A DNA stretch of 64,000 nt from Roseomonas sp. GC11 (GTDB lineage Bacteria; Pseudomonadota; Alphaproteobacteria; Acetobacterales; Acetobacteraceae). The notes beneath the pieces are model-generated. The model saw only the letters and a program-made list of their open reading frames with translations. It searched no databases and was not told the DNA's origin. The stretch is from assembly GCF_024437745.1 (NCBI RefSeq), contig NZ_JANFNY010000004.1, forward strand, positions 12,021 through 76,020, in the 5' to 3' direction. Position numbers and translations under genes: made by a program. The first letter of the stretch is position 1. Each line of letters opens with the position of its first letter. This document shows positions 1 to 8,250 of this stretch, piece by piece.

Positions 1-26
1 CCCCCCCCCCCCCCCCCCCCCCCCCC
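1..26. repeat. Poly-C homopolymer run at window edge
   Basis: Twenty-six consecutive C residues open the window and may continue to its left. They lie 16 bp beyond the stop codon of the M20 hydrolase gene. A run this long is rare even at high GC. It could be a real G-quadruplex-forming tract on the other strand, or an assembly or gap artefact. Confidence 0.85.
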
Positions 27-42
27 ACAACCCGGGATGGGG

Positions 43-1287
43 TCACAGGCTGCGATTCGCCCGCGCCAGCACCGCCTCGAACAGCACCTGGCAACCCGCG
101 GCCGCCTCTTCCGGCAGGATGCTTTCCGCCTCGTTGTGGGAGAGGCCATCCTTGCAGGGGGTGAAGATCATCGCCGTCGGCACGTGGCGGGCCACATAGA
201 CGGCGTCATGCCCGGCGCCGGAGACGATCTCGCGCGTCGAATAGCCGAGCTTCGCCGCGCCCTGGCGCACCAGATCGACACAGCCCGCATCGAAGGGCTG
301 CATGGCGATGCGGAAGAGTTCCGTCAGCGCCAGCGTGCAGCCGGTGCCCTCGACCAGCGCCTTCACCTCGGCCGGGAAGGTGCTGGCGAGATGCGCGATC
401 ACCGCATCCTCGGGGTGGCGGAACTCGATGGAGAAGCGCACCTCGCCCGGCACCACGTTGCGGCTGTTGGGCAGGACATGGAGCTGCCCGACCGTGCCGC
501 GGCCATCCTCGCCACGGGCGCGCATCAGCGCGTCCACCCGCTCGATCACCCGGGCCGCGGCCACCAGCGCGTCGCGCCGGGCGGAGGGCGGGGTGGTGCC
601 GGCATGGGCGTCCTGGCCGGTGATCACCGCGTCATACCAGACCTGGGCCTGGGCGCCGGTGACGATGCCGATCTCCTTTCCCTCGCGCTCCAGGATGGGG
701 CCCTGCTCGATATGCAGCTCGAAATAGGCATCGGCGGGGAAGGGGCGGGCCGGGTGCTCGCCCTTGTAGCCGATGCCCTCCAGCGCCGCGCTGACGCTCA
801 CCCCCTCGACATCCTTCAGGCCATAGACCTTCTCCAGCGTATAGACGCCGGCCCAGGCGCCACTGCCCATCAGCGAGTGGCCGAAGCGGCTGCCTTCCTC
901 ATCCGTCCAGTTGATCAGCTCGATCGGGGCCTCGGTCTGGATATTGAGGTCGTGCAGGGTGCGCATCACCTCCAGCCCGGCGATGACGCCCAGCGCGCCA
1001 TCGAACTTGCCGCCGGAGGGCTGGCTGTCGAGGTGGCTTCCCATCAGCACCGGCGGGCGCGACGGGTCGCGCCCCTCGCGCCGGGCGAACATATTGCCGA
1101 TGGCGTCCACCCGCACCGTCAGGCCCAGGGCCTCGCACCACTGGGTGAAACGCTCGCGCCCGGCCTTGTCCACCTCGGTCAGGGTCAGGCGCTTCACGCC
1201 GCCCTTCGGGGTCGCGCCGATCTCGGCCATGCCCATCAGGGCGTCCCACAGGCGCTTGGCGTCGATCCGCTGGTTGGTGCCGGACAT
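43..1287 (-). CDS. Zn-dependent M20-family amidohydrolase (N-carbamoyl-amino acid / allantoate hydrolase type)
   Basis: A 414-aa cytoplasmic metallo-amidase that should hydrolyse N-carbamoyl amino acids or ureido compounds such as allantoate. Visible M20 metal-site motifs are GSHLDSQPSGGKFDGALGV (first His and bridging Asp), NWTDEEGSRFG (Glu pair) and FELHIEQGPILE (His). HAGTTPPSARRDAL marks the dimerisation or substrate lid typical of the hydantoinase/carbamoylase family, and a late SGAGHDA carries the last His. The ATG at 1287 is preceded by a GAAGAGGA ribosome site. The reading frame continues far upstream without a stop, but that part is low-complexity antisense of the neighbouring genes. 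It is divergent from the aldolase-like gene, with a gap of about 96 bp. The exact substrate cannot be told from sequence. Confidence 0.85.
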   Translation of the reverse strand: MSGTNQRIDAKRLWDALMGMAEIGATPKGGVKRLTLTEVDKAGRERFTQWCEALGLTVRVDAIGNMFARREGRDPSRPPVLMGSHLDSQPSGGKFDGALGVIAGLEVMRTLHDLNIQTEAPIELINWTDEEGSRFGHSLMGSGAWAGVYTLEKVYGLKDVEGVSVSAALEGIGYKGEHPARPFPADAYFELHIEQGPILEREGKEIGIVTGAQAQVWYDAVITGQDAHAGTTPPSARRDALVAAARVIERVDALMRARGEDGRGTVGQLHVLPNSRNVVPGEVRFSIEFRHPEDAVIAHLASTFPAEVKALVEGTGCTLALTELFRIAMQPFDAGCVDLVRQGAAKLGYSTREIVSGAGHDAVYVARHVPTAMIFTPCKDGLSHNEAESILPEEAAAGCQVLFEAVLARANRSL

Positions 1288-1383
1288 CCGGAAATCCTCT
1301 TCTGGGAAGCGAGGCGGCCATCTTGCCCCCGCGCCCCGGCTCTGCAAGCCTGCCACCCCGGTTCTTCCGGGTAAGAGACACGC

Positions 1384-2175
1384 ATGGCCCACGCTTTCAG
1401 CGCCCCCGCCGCGCCCACCCTGCTGCGCAACACGGATCTGGATGCCAGCGCCGTCCGGCAGGCGCGCATCGACCTCGCCGCCTGCTTCCGCATGGCGGCG
1501 CGGCTGGGGTTGCAGGAGGGCATCTGCAACCACTTCTCCGCCATGGTGCCGGGGCGGGACGACCTCTTCCTGGTCAACCCCTATGGCTGGGCCTTCTCGG
1601 AGATCACCGCCTCGCGCCTGCTGGTCTGCGACTTCCACGGCCATGTGGTGGCGGGCGAGGGGCGGCCGGAGGCGACGGCCTTCTACATCCATGCCCGGCT
1701 GCACATGCGCCACCCGCGCGCCCGCGCCGCCTTCCACACCCATATGCCCCACGCCACGGCGCTCTCCATGCTGGAGGGGCCGCCGCTGGTCTGGGCCGGG
1801 CAGACCGCGCTGAAATTCTACGGCCGCACCGTGGTCGATGAAGAGTATAATGGCCTTGCCCTCGACGAGGCCGAGGGCGACCGTATCGCCGCCGCCATGG
1901 GCGACAAGGCCGATATCGTCTTCATGAAGAACCACGGCGTGATGGTGTTCGGCCCCACCATCGCCGAGGCCTGGGACGATCTCTACTATCTGGAGCGCGC
2001 CTGCGAGGTGCAGCGCCTGGCCCTGGCGACGGGCCGCCCCCCGAAGCCCGTGCCGGCCGACCTCGCCCGGCGCACCTATGAGCAGATGCGCGAGGGCGAT
2101 GCCGAGAGCGCCCGCCTCCACCTGGAGAGCATCAAGCGCCAGCTGATTCGTCTGGAGCCTGATTACCTGGACTGA
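1384..2175 (+). CDS. Class II aldolase/adducin family protein
   Basis: A 263-aa protein of the class II aldolase/adducin fold, which uses a divalent metal held by three histidines to cleave or isomerise sugar phosphates or related hydroxy acids. HTHMPHATAL near residue 120 supplies the paired metal histidines, and FMKNHGVMVFG near residue 180 supplies the third. The early GICNHFSAMVPG is the phosphate or substrate-binding loop. The C-terminal YYLERACEVQRLAL is characteristic of the family. The weak ribosome site (AAGAGA) lies just before the ATG. The neighbouring M20 hydrolase is divergent, so a joint catabolic role is possible but unproven. Substrate unknown. Confidence 0.85.
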   Translation: MAHAFSAPAAPTLLRNTDLDASAVRQARIDLAACFRMAARLGLQEGICNHFSAMVPGRDDLFLVNPYGWAFSEITASRLLVCDFHGHVVAGEGRPEATAFYIHARLHMRHPRARAAFHTHMPHATALSMLEGPPLVWAGQTALKFYGRTVVDEEYNGLALDEAEGDRIAAAMGDKADIVFMKNHGVMVFGPTIAEAWDDLYYLERACEVQRLALATGRPPKPVPADLARRTYEQMREGDAESARLHLESIKRQLIRLEPDYLD

Positions 2176-2268
2176 CTGAAGGCGGGGTCCCCAAGGGAAG
2201 ATTCGGGGTGGCCCTGCCACCCCGTGATCCTGGCATCCCGCGCCGGAAGGCCCTAGACGCCTTCCCCC

Positions 2269-3498
2269 ATGACCGACGCCGCCCCCGCCAGCCTTCCCCC
2301 CCTCGACGACCCCGCGCACCGCCCCATCCTGCGCCTGCTCCCCGGCCGGGATCGCCGGGTGAAGGCCGGGCACCCCTGGGCCTTCTCCAACGAGATCGCC
2401 ATGACGCCGGAGGTGCGCGCCCTGCCGCCCGGTACCCCGGTGCGCCTGGAAGGGGATGACGGCGTCCGCCACGGCACCTGGCTGTTCAACCCGCACAGCC
2501 TGATCGCCGCGCGCTTCCTCTCCCCGCACCCCGGCGTGAACCTCGACAAGCGCTTCTTCCGCCTGCGCCTGGCCGAGTGCCTCAGCCTGCGCGACCGCGT
2601 GGTGGGCGAGCCCTATTACCGCCTCGTCCATGCCGAGGCGGACCGCCTGCCGGGGCTGGTGATCGACCGCTATGGCGACACCCTGGCCCTCCAGGCCAAT
2701 ACGGCGGGCATGGAGATGGCCACGCCGCTGCTGGTCGGCGCGCTCCAGGACCTGATCGCGCCGCGCGCCATCGTCGCCCGCAACGACGCGGGCGTGCGGA
2801 AGCTGGAAGGGCTGCCGGAGGAAAGCCGCCTGCTGCTGGGCGAGGATGCCTCGGCACGGGTGAAGCAGGGCGGGCTGGATTTCTCCATCGACCTGCTCTC
2901 CGGCCAGAAGACCGGCTGGTTCTTCGACCAGCGCGACAACCGCGCCCGCGTCGCCGCCCTCTGCCCGGGGGCGACCATGCTGGATGCCTTCTGCCACACC
3001 GGCGGCTTCGGCCTGCTGGCGGCGGCGGCGGGGGCGAAGAGCGTCACCCTGCTGGACCGCAGCGAGCACGCCCTGGCCCTGGCGATGGACACCGCCCGGC
3101 GCCACGGCTTTGGCGACCGCGTCTCCGCCATCCGGGGCGAGGCCATGGAGACGCTGGAAAAAATGCAGGCCGAGGGGCAGCGCTTCGAGGTGGTGGTGGC
3201 CGACCCGCCGGCCTTCGCCAAGACGCGCAAGGATAACCCCGCCGCCATGCGCGCCTATGCCAAGCTGGCGCGCATCTCGGCCGGGCTGGTGGCGCCAGGG
3301 GGCTTCCTGTTCATCGCCTCCTGCTCGCACCACGTCTCGCCGGGCGAGTTCACCGATGCGGTGGCCCATGGCATCAGCCGCACCCGGCGGCCGGCGCGGC
3401 TGCTGGCCACGGTCGGCGCGGGGGCGGATCATCCGGTGCATCCGCTGCTACCGGAAAGCTCTTATCTCAAGGGGTTGCTGCTGCATCTGGCGGAGTGA
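2269..3498 (+). CDS. rlmI: Class I rRNA large-subunit methyltransferase, RlmI-like
   Basis: A 409-aa SAM-dependent methyltransferase of the RlmI/YccW type, which makes 5-methylcytosine in 23S rRNA. The N-terminal 90 residues resemble a PUA RNA-binding domain (GRDRRVKAGHPWAFSNEI). A middle segment has HAEADRLPGLVIDRYG. The C-terminal Rossmann domain has LDAFCHTGGFGLLAAAAGA (SAM site) and VADPPAFAKTRKD (DPPxF catalytic motif). SCSHHVS near the C-terminus carries the conserved Cys. Length matches the family (about 400 aa). It is convergent with tam, with a bidirectional terminator between. The exact rRNA position modified in this organism is inferred from the family. Confidence 0.85.
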   Translation: MTDAAPASLPPLDDPAHRPILRLLPGRDRRVKAGHPWAFSNEIAMTPEVRALPPGTPVRLEGDDGVRHGTWLFNPHSLIAARFLSPHPGVNLDKRFFRLRLAECLSLRDRVVGEPYYRLVHAEADRLPGLVIDRYGDTLALQANTAGMEMATPLLVGALQDLIAPRAIVARNDAGVRKLEGLPEESRLLLGEDASARVKQGGLDFSIDLLSGQKTGWFFDQRDNRARVAALCPGATMLDAFCHTGGFGLLAAAAGAKSVTLLDRSEHALALAMDTARRHGFGDRVSAIRGEAMETLEKMQAEGQRFEVVVADPPAFAKTRKDNPAAMRAYAKLARISAGLVAPGGFLFIASCSHHVSPGEFTDAVAHGISRTRRPARLLATVGAGADHPVHPLLPESSYLKGLLLHLAE

Positions 3499-3510
3499 TC
3501 TCAAAAAAGT

Positions 3511-3547
3511 CCGGGGGAAGGAATTCCCCCGGGCCCCCTTCTTTTTT
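3511..3547. terminator. Bidirectional terminator between rlmI and tam
   Basis: A 9-bp perfect stem (3511-3519 with 3524-3532) closes a GGAA tetraloop. A runs precede it (3503-3508) and a T run follows it (3541-3547), so it can end both convergent genes. Confidence 0.75.
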
Positions 3548-3550
3548 CTT

Positions 3551-4327
3551 TCAGTTGGGGCGGGTTGCCAGCACAAAAAGCCGCCGGAAGGGGAGCAGCA
3601 CGCTGCCATCCGTCTGGGGGCGGTAATGAGGGGCCAGGGCCTCGGCATAGGCGGCCAGGAAGGCGGGGCGCTCCGTCTCGGGCAGGGCGTCCAGATAGGG
3701 GCGCAGGCTGGTGCCCATCGCCCACTGCACCACCGGGTTCTCGCCGTGCAGGACGTGGACATACTCGGTCAGCCAGAGGTCCAGCGCCGCCACATGCGGG
3801 CGCAGCAGGTCGTAATAGGCGCCCGGCTCCAGGATTGGCGGGGCGGAGCGGATGCCGGCCAGCCGGGCCGCCCAGGGGGCGGTGGCGGCCACCCGGTCCT
3901 GCAGGGCGCGCAGCGGGGCGGCATGCATCGCCGGCATCTGCACCGCCAGCACGCCGCCCGGCGCCAGCAGGCCGAGCAGGTGCGGGAACAGCGCCTCATG
4001 CCCGGGCAGCCAGTGCAGCGCGGCATTGGAGAAGAGCACATCCACCGGGGCCTCGGGGCGCCAGGTGGCGATATCGGCCTGCTGCGTCGGGAAGCCTGCG
4101 GCCCCGGCCTTGGCCAGCATCGCCGCCGAGCCATCCACCCCCATCACCCGCGCCCCCGGAAAGCGCGCCGCCAGCAGGGGCAGCGCATTGCCCGCCCCGC
4201 AGCCCAGATCCACCACCACCCGTGGCCCCGGATGCGCCAGCCGCCCGATCAGGTCGATCGCCGGGCGCAGCCGCTCATCGGCGAAGCGCAGATATTGCTC
4301 GGGGTTCCAACTGGGGTTGCTGCTCAT
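3551..4327 (-). CDS. tam: Trans-aconitate 2-methyltransferase
   Basis: A 258-aa SAM-dependent methyltransferase. Its N-terminus (WNPEQYLRFADERLRPAIDL) is the signature of Tam, which methylates trans-aconitate, a toxic by-product that inhibits aconitase. VVVDLGCGAGNALPLLAARF near residue 40 is the SAM-binding motif I, and LFSNAALHWLPGHEALFPHL is the Tam-type post-motif. The ATG at 4327 gives the family length (E. coli Tam is about 250 aa); the 23 upstream in-frame residues do not fit the family. It is cytoplasmic and apparently monocistronic. Confidence 0.85.
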   Translation of the reverse strand: MSSNPSWNPEQYLRFADERLRPAIDLIGRLAHPGPRVVVDLGCGAGNALPLLAARFPGARVMGVDGSAAMLAKAGAAGFPTQQADIATWRPEAPVDVLFSNAALHWLPGHEALFPHLLGLLAPGGVLAVQMPAMHAAPLRALQDRVAATAPWAARLAGIRSAPPILEPGAYYDLLRPHVAALDLWLTEYVHVLHGENPVVQWAMGTSLRPYLDALPETERPAFLAAYAEALAPHYRPQTDGSVLLPFRRLFVLATRPN

Positions 4328-4447
4328 CCGGTGGGCCTTTTGGAAAGCGAAGGGAGTGGTTGAAAGAAGCCACCCAAGAATATGTTTCTGAAACAAAGAG
4401 CGGCGGGCCGGATGGTCCGCCGCATGGCCGTTCCGGAGGGGTTGCCC

Positions 4448-5242
4448 TCAGGCGGCGACCCAGCCGCCATCGATGGAGAGCGCCGCGCCATTCACCGCGC
4501 CGCTGCCTGGGCCGCAGAGGTAGAGGGCCATATGCGCCACCTCATCCACCTCCACCCAGCGCTTGCTCGGCTGCTTGGCCAGCAGGTAGTCGCGCAGCGC
4601 CACCTCTTCGGACACGCCATGCTTCTGGGCGAGCGGGCCGACCTGCGCCTCCGCCAGCGGGGTGCGGACGAAGCCGGGGCAGATGGCGTTGCAGGTGATG
4701 CCGCTCTGCGCCACTTCCAGCGCCATCACCTTGGTCATGCCGACGACGCCGTGCTTGGCGGCCACATAGGCCACCTTCTCCGGCGAGCCGACCAGGCCAT
4801 GCGCCGAGGCGACATTGATGATCCGCCCCCAGTTGCGCGCCTTCATCCCCGGCAGCACCGCCTTGGCGGCGTGGAAGTTGGAGGAGAGGTTGATGGCGAT
4901 GATGGCGTCCCACTTCGCCTCGGGGAACTGGTCCACCGGGCTGGTGAACTGGATGCCGGCATTGTTCACCAGGATGTCCACGCTGCCGAGCGCGGCCTCC
5001 GCCTCGGCGCACATGGCGCGCACCTGGGCGGGGTCGGAGAGGTCAGCGGCCGAATAGGCCGGCACCACCCCGCCCGAGAGGGCGGCGACCTCCTGCCGGG
5101 CGGCCTCGATATCCTCTGGCTTGCCGAAGCCGTTCAGCATCACCTTGGCCCCGGCCGCGGCCAGCAGCCTGGCGATGCCGAGGCCGATGCCGCTGGTCGA
5201 ACCGGTGATCAGGGCGCTGCGCCCGGCGAGACTCTGCTCCAT
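4448..5242 (-). CDS. bdhA: 3-hydroxybutyrate dehydrogenase (SDR family)
   Basis: A 264-aa short-chain dehydrogenase that interconverts D-3-hydroxybutyrate and acetoacetate with NAD, in polyhydroxybutyrate or ketone-body use. It has the TGSTSGIGLGIA cofactor loop, NNAGIQF, the catalytic Ser/Tyr/Lys region (NVASAHGLVG...YVAAKHGVVG) and the BDH-typical end SGAVNGAALSIDGGWVAA with no extra C-terminal tail. QPSKRWVEVDEVA matches the BDH substrate helix. The ATG at 5242 has a strong AGGAAGGAG ribosome site. A composite repeat element lies between this gene's start and the end of the next minus-strand gene. Confidence 0.88.
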   Translation of the reverse strand: MEQSLAGRSALITGSTSGIGLGIARLLAAAGAKVMLNGFGKPEDIEAARQEVAALSGGVVPAYSAADLSDPAQVRAMCAEAEAALGSVDILVNNAGIQFTSPVDQFPEAKWDAIIAINLSSNFHAAKAVLPGMKARNWGRIINVASAHGLVGSPEKVAYVAAKHGVVGMTKVMALEVAQSGITCNAICPGFVRTPLAEAQVGPLAQKHGVSEEVALRDYLLAKQPSKRWVEVDEVAHMALYLCGPGSGAVNGAALSIDGGWVAA

Positions 5243-5302
5243 GCGAGGCACTCCTTCCTGGGGTGAGAAACTGTCGAACACGCTAGGCGCGCGTGGGGTT
5301 CA

Positions 5303-5383
5303 GGGAGCTTTGCCCCCTCATGGGTTTCCAAAGGCCTCAGGCCTTTGGCGGGGAGAGTTTGAGAGGGGCGGAGCCCCTCTCAA
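5303..5383 (+). repeat. Composite palindromic intergenic repeat, copy A (shortened)
   Basis: The core (5322-5383) holds two hairpins: a 10-bp palindrome CCAAAGGCCT/AGGCCTTTGG (5328-5348) and an 11-bp stem TTGAGAGGGGC with a GGA loop (5359-5383). A remnant of a GAGGGGGC-type hairpin precedes them. The same arrangement recurs at 10675-10822 and 17623-17768. This copy lacks the middle hairpin found in the others. It lies between bdhA and the FAD oxidoreductase gene. Confidence 0.85.
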
Positions 5384-5412
5384 GAGCGCGCGCTGTCTGC
5401 TCAAACGCGCCA

Positions 5413-6840
5413 TCAGGGCAGGCGGGCCAGGAGGCTGGCGGCCTGCCGTGCCAGGGCGGAGAGCGGCCCTGGCAGGTGGTAAGGGGGCGCGGCGCGGCGG
5501 ATGGCCTCGCTCCGCGTCGGGCTGGGCAGGGCGAGGCGGGAGAGCGTGTCGAGCGGCAGGCCCTGGCTGATCATCAGCCCGAGCATCCCGGCCATTTCGC
5601 CCGCGCCCTGGCCGAGCACCCCGGCGCCGAGCAGCCGGCCCTGGGCGTCCAGCACCAGCTTCACCATCCCCTCGGTCTCGCCCTCGGCCACGGCGCGGCC
5701 ATTCTCGGCGAAGGGCTGGCGCAGGATGCGCGGGGCATGGCCGGCGGCGCGCGCCTCGGCCTCGGTGAGGCCGATCTGCAGCAATTCCGGCGCGGTGCCC
5801 AGGAAGCGGGGCAGGGCGGCATAATCCAGCCGGGCCGTGCGGCGGAACAGCAGGCCGGGGGCGACCACCGCCGCGTGTTGGCCGGCCAGCGGGGCATTGT
5901 AACGCGGGCCGAGGCCCTCGGGGTCGGCGATGCTGCCGGCGGCCCAGACGCGGCGGTTGCTTGGGCTGCGCAGGTCGGCCCCGGTGGTGATGCCCTGCGC
6001 CGTGGCCTCCACCTGCGCCGCCACGAGGTCCAGCGGCGCCAGGCGTGGCGCCCGGCCAAGCGCGAAGAGCAGGTGCGAGGCGGCGATCCGTGCCCCACTC
6101 TCCAGCACAGCGGCCAACCCCTCCGCGGCGGGGGCCAGGGCGATGACGCGGCTGTTCTCCAGGATTTCCACCCCGTCCTGGCGGAGCTGCTCGCGCAGCG
6201 GCAGGCGCAGTTCCGGCTCCTCCCGGGCGAGGAGGGTGGGGCCGGCCTCGAGCAGCGTCACCCGGCAGCCGAGGCGGGCATGGGCCTGGGCCATCTCCAC
6301 CCCCTCGGCGCTGCCGCCGATCACCAGGAGGTGGGCGGGCGGCGCCTCCAATTCGAAGAGGGTGTCCAGCGTCAGCCAGGGCAGGCCGACCATGCCGGGC
6401 AGGTCCGGCACCACCGGCGCGCTGCCGGCGGCCACCACGGCGCGGCGGAAGCCATGCACGCGCCCGGCGGCCTCGATGCGGTCCGGCGCGACGAAATGGG
6501 CGCTGGCATGGACCACCGTGACGCCGAGGGCGCGCAGGTGCGCCTCCGAATCCTGCGGTGCGATTCGCGCGATGCTGCCCTGCACATGGCGGCGCACCGC
6601 CGCCCAGTCCACCGTGACCCCCTCCGCCCGCACGCCGAGGGGCCCCTCCCGGCGCAGGGCCGCCGCGCGGTGGGCCGCCGCCAGCAAAGCCTGGGAGGGA
6701 ATGGCGCCACTGTTCTGGCGCCGGCCGCCCATGCGCTCCCGCTCGAACAGCGCCACCTTGAGGCCGAGCGAGGCCGCGGTGGCGGCCACCGCCAGCCCGG
6801 CGGAGCCGGCGCCGATGATCGCCACGTCATGGTCAGGCAT
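5413..6840 (-). CDS. FAD-dependent pyridine nucleotide oxidoreductase (lipoamide dehydrogenase fold) lacking the redox cysteines
   Basis: A 475-aa flavoprotein with the full domain order of dihydrolipoamide or mercuric reductases. It has an N-terminal FAD loop (AIIGAGSAGLAVAATAASLG), an NAD loop (VIGGSAEGVEMAQAHARLG), a second FAD motif (VWAAGSIAD, where family members usually have GD) and a C-terminal dimerisation domain. The region that normally reads GGTCLNVGCIPSKALL is GGRRQNSGAIPSQALL, so both disulphide cysteines are gone (Arg and Ala). The C-terminal HxHPT..SE is LALPSPTRSE, so the His is missing as well. It should bind FAD and probably NAD(P)H but cannot run disulphide chemistry. The ATG at 6840 has a GAGAAGGA ribosome site. 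Function unknown. Confidence 0.85.
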   Translation of the reverse strand: MPDHDVAIIGAGSAGLAVAATAASLGLKVALFERERMGGRRQNSGAIPSQALLAAAHRAAALRREGPLGVRAEGVTVDWAAVRRHVQGSIARIAPQDSEAHLRALGVTVVHASAHFVAPDRIEAAGRVHGFRRAVVAAGSAPVVPDLPGMVGLPWLTLDTLFELEAPPAHLLVIGGSAEGVEMAQAHARLGCRVTLLEAGPTLLAREEPELRLPLREQLRQDGVEILENSRVIALAPAAEGLAAVLESGARIAASHLLFALGRAPRLAPLDLVAAQVEATAQGITTGADLRSPSNRRVWAAGSIADPEGLGPRYNAPLAGQHAAVVAPGLLFRRTARLDYAALPRFLGTAPELLQIGLTEAEARAAGHAPRILRQPFAENGRAVAEGETEGMVKLVLDAQGRLLGAGVLGQGAGEMAGMLGLMISQGLPLDTLSRLALPSPTRSEAIRRAAPPYHLPGPLSALARQAASLLARLP

Positions 6841-7336
6841 GGAAAAGTCCTTCTCGGTCAGAGGCGTGCCGCCGCCCTGGAAGAGCCTGGAGGGGGCGGC
6901 GACGCGGCGCCGGGAGGGGGGCGCTCCCCCGGCCATGCGGCAGCAGGATGCGCGGCGCCGCCAGGAGATCAAGGGAAGCCTGTGCCGGTCCTCCCCCCGC
7001 GCGCCCTCCAGGGGCCCCGCGCCGCGCCACTGCGCCGCGCCGCCGTGCCGCGCCCGGTTCGGCGTATGGCCGGGCCTGCGCGGCGGAGCCTGGAGGCGAT
7101 TCGGCGCCTCGCAGCGATTCGGGGCCTGGAAAGGGTGAGGGACGCATCCTGCACGCCAGATGGGCCTTTCCCGCGGGCGCGGAAAGCCCTGCGCGTGCCG
7201 TCTGCGGTTGACGGCGCCGGATGCTCCTCCCTATACGTCGCCACCTTCGCCGGGCACCCTGTGGTGGTCCGGCTTGTGCCGTGGCGGTCCTGTGGGGCGG
7301 CGCGGTCCCGACCTTGATCTTACGGAGTAGCGCGTC
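6841..7336. other. Intergenic region upstream of rpmH, no convincing gene
   Basis: A 496-bp gap between two divergent genes. The part next to the oxidoreductase is very GC-rich, with no convincing reading frame. A sigma70-type promoter for rpmH sits at 7208-7236. Nothing else is recognised. Confidence 0.6.
7208..7236 (+). promoter_or_regulatory. Sigma70-type promoter for rpmH operon
   Basis: TTGACG at 7208-7213, a 17-bp spacer, then CTATAC at 7231-7236. About 100 bp separate it from the rpmH start, leaving room for a leader. Confidence 0.6.
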
Positions 7337-7471
7337 GTGAAGCGTACCTATCAGCCGTCCAAGCTCGTCCGGAAGCGCCGGCATGGTTTCCGCACCCGCA
7401 TGGCCACCGTCGGGGGCCGCAATGTGCTGGCCAACCGCCGCGCCAAGGGCCGCAAGAAGCTCTCCGCCTGA
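7337..7471 (+). CDS. rpmH: 50S ribosomal protein L34
   Basis: A 44-aa highly basic protein starting at [21 protein letters not shown], then [20 protein letters not shown] and KLSA. This is the canonical L34 sequence and length. L34 sits on the large ribosomal subunit. The ribosome site is GGAG, 12 bp upstream. It is first gene of the conserved block rpmH-rnpA-yidD-yidC-engB, transcribed together from the promoter upstream. Confidence 0.97.
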   Translation: MKRTYQPSKLVRKRRHGFRTRMATVGGRNVLANRRAKGRKKLSA

Positions 7472-7500
7472 GCTGAACCGGGCGGACGCGAAAGCCTGAC

Positions 7501-7842
7501 ATGGCATCGCCGCCTCGCCTGAAGCGGCGGCGCGAATTTCTTCGCGTCGCCGGCAAGGGAAGCCGGGCCGCCAGGCCCGGGCTGGTGTTGCAGGCCCTGC
7601 CGGAAACGGCGGGGCCGCTGCGCGTTGGCTTCACCGCCACCAAGAAGCTCGGCAATGCCGTGGTGCGCAACCGCGCCAAGCGCCGGCTGCGCGAGGCCGC
7701 CCGGCTGCTGCTGGGCCAGGAGGCACCGCCCGGCTGGGATCTGGTGCTGATCGGCCGCGAGGGCACCGGGGCGCGCCGCTTCGAGCAGCTCCTGGGCGAT
7801 CTCCGGGGCGCGCTGCGCCAGGCGGGCGTGCTGAAGCCATGA
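7501..7842 (+). CDS. rnpA: Ribonuclease P protein component
   Basis: A 113-aa basic protein that binds the catalytic RNase P RNA and helps it cut the 5' leader from pre-tRNAs. The signature [26 protein letters not shown] around residue 45-70 is the RNR motif of the family. The N-terminal [16 protein letters not shown] is also typical. It lies 29 bp after rpmH and its stop overlaps the yidD start by 4 bp (ATGA), indicating translational coupling. Confidence 0.95.
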   Translation: MASPPRLKRRREFLRVAGKGSRAARPGLVLQALPETAGPLRVGFTATKKLGNAVVRNRAKRRLREAARLLLGQEAPPGWDLVLIGREGTGARRFEQLLGDLRGALRQAGVLKP

Positions 7843-8237
7843 ACCGCCTGCGCGACAGCTGGCGCCGCGACCCGGCCGCCACGCTGTTGAAGGGCGCGGT
7901 GCGGGGCTACCAGTTGACCCTGCGGGGCGTGATCGGCAGCCATTGCCGCTTCCACCCGCATTGCAGCGCCTATGCGATCGAGGCGCTGGACACCCACGGC
8001 GCCGCGCGCGGCTCCTGGCTGGCGGCGCGGCGCATCCTGCGCTGCCACCCCTGGCACCCCGGCGGCTACGACCCGGTGCCACCGCCGGCCCCGCAGCCGG
8101 TTCAGCAGCCGGTTCAACCCCGGGCGCCGCAGCCCATGAGCCGGGCCGCCACGCCCGGGACCGATTCCTCCGAGGGCCCCCGAGGGGTCTCCTCCCCATG
8201 CCCGCCGCCCCGCGCGGTGGCCCAGAACAAGGCCTGA
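7839..8237 (+). CDS. yidD: Membrane protein insertion efficiency factor YidD
   Basis: A 132-aa protein whose first 80 residues are Yid[34 protein letters not shown] and [17 protein letters not shown]. The family helps YidC insert proteins into the inner membrane and is nearly always between rnpA and yidC, as here. The last 50 residues are a proline- and glutamine-rich tail beyond the usual family length (about 70-85 aa). The tail is probably disordered and lineage-specific. Confidence 0.93.
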   Translation: MNRLRDSWRRDPAATLLKGAVRGYQLTLRGVIGSHCRFHPHCSAYAIEALDTHGAARGSWLAARRILRCHPWHPGGYDPVPPPAPQPVQQPVQPRAPQPMSRAATPGTDSSEGPRGVSSPCPPPRAVAQNKA

Positions 8238-8250
8238 CGGCACCGATCCG

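Noticed and set aside
43-3441. A 1132-codon minus-strand open frame that would fuse the M20 hydrolase to a long upstream part
   Set aside because: The upstream part is antisense to the aldolase and rlmI genes and is low-complexity Arg/Ala/Gly; only the part from 1287 has family motifs and a ribosome site.
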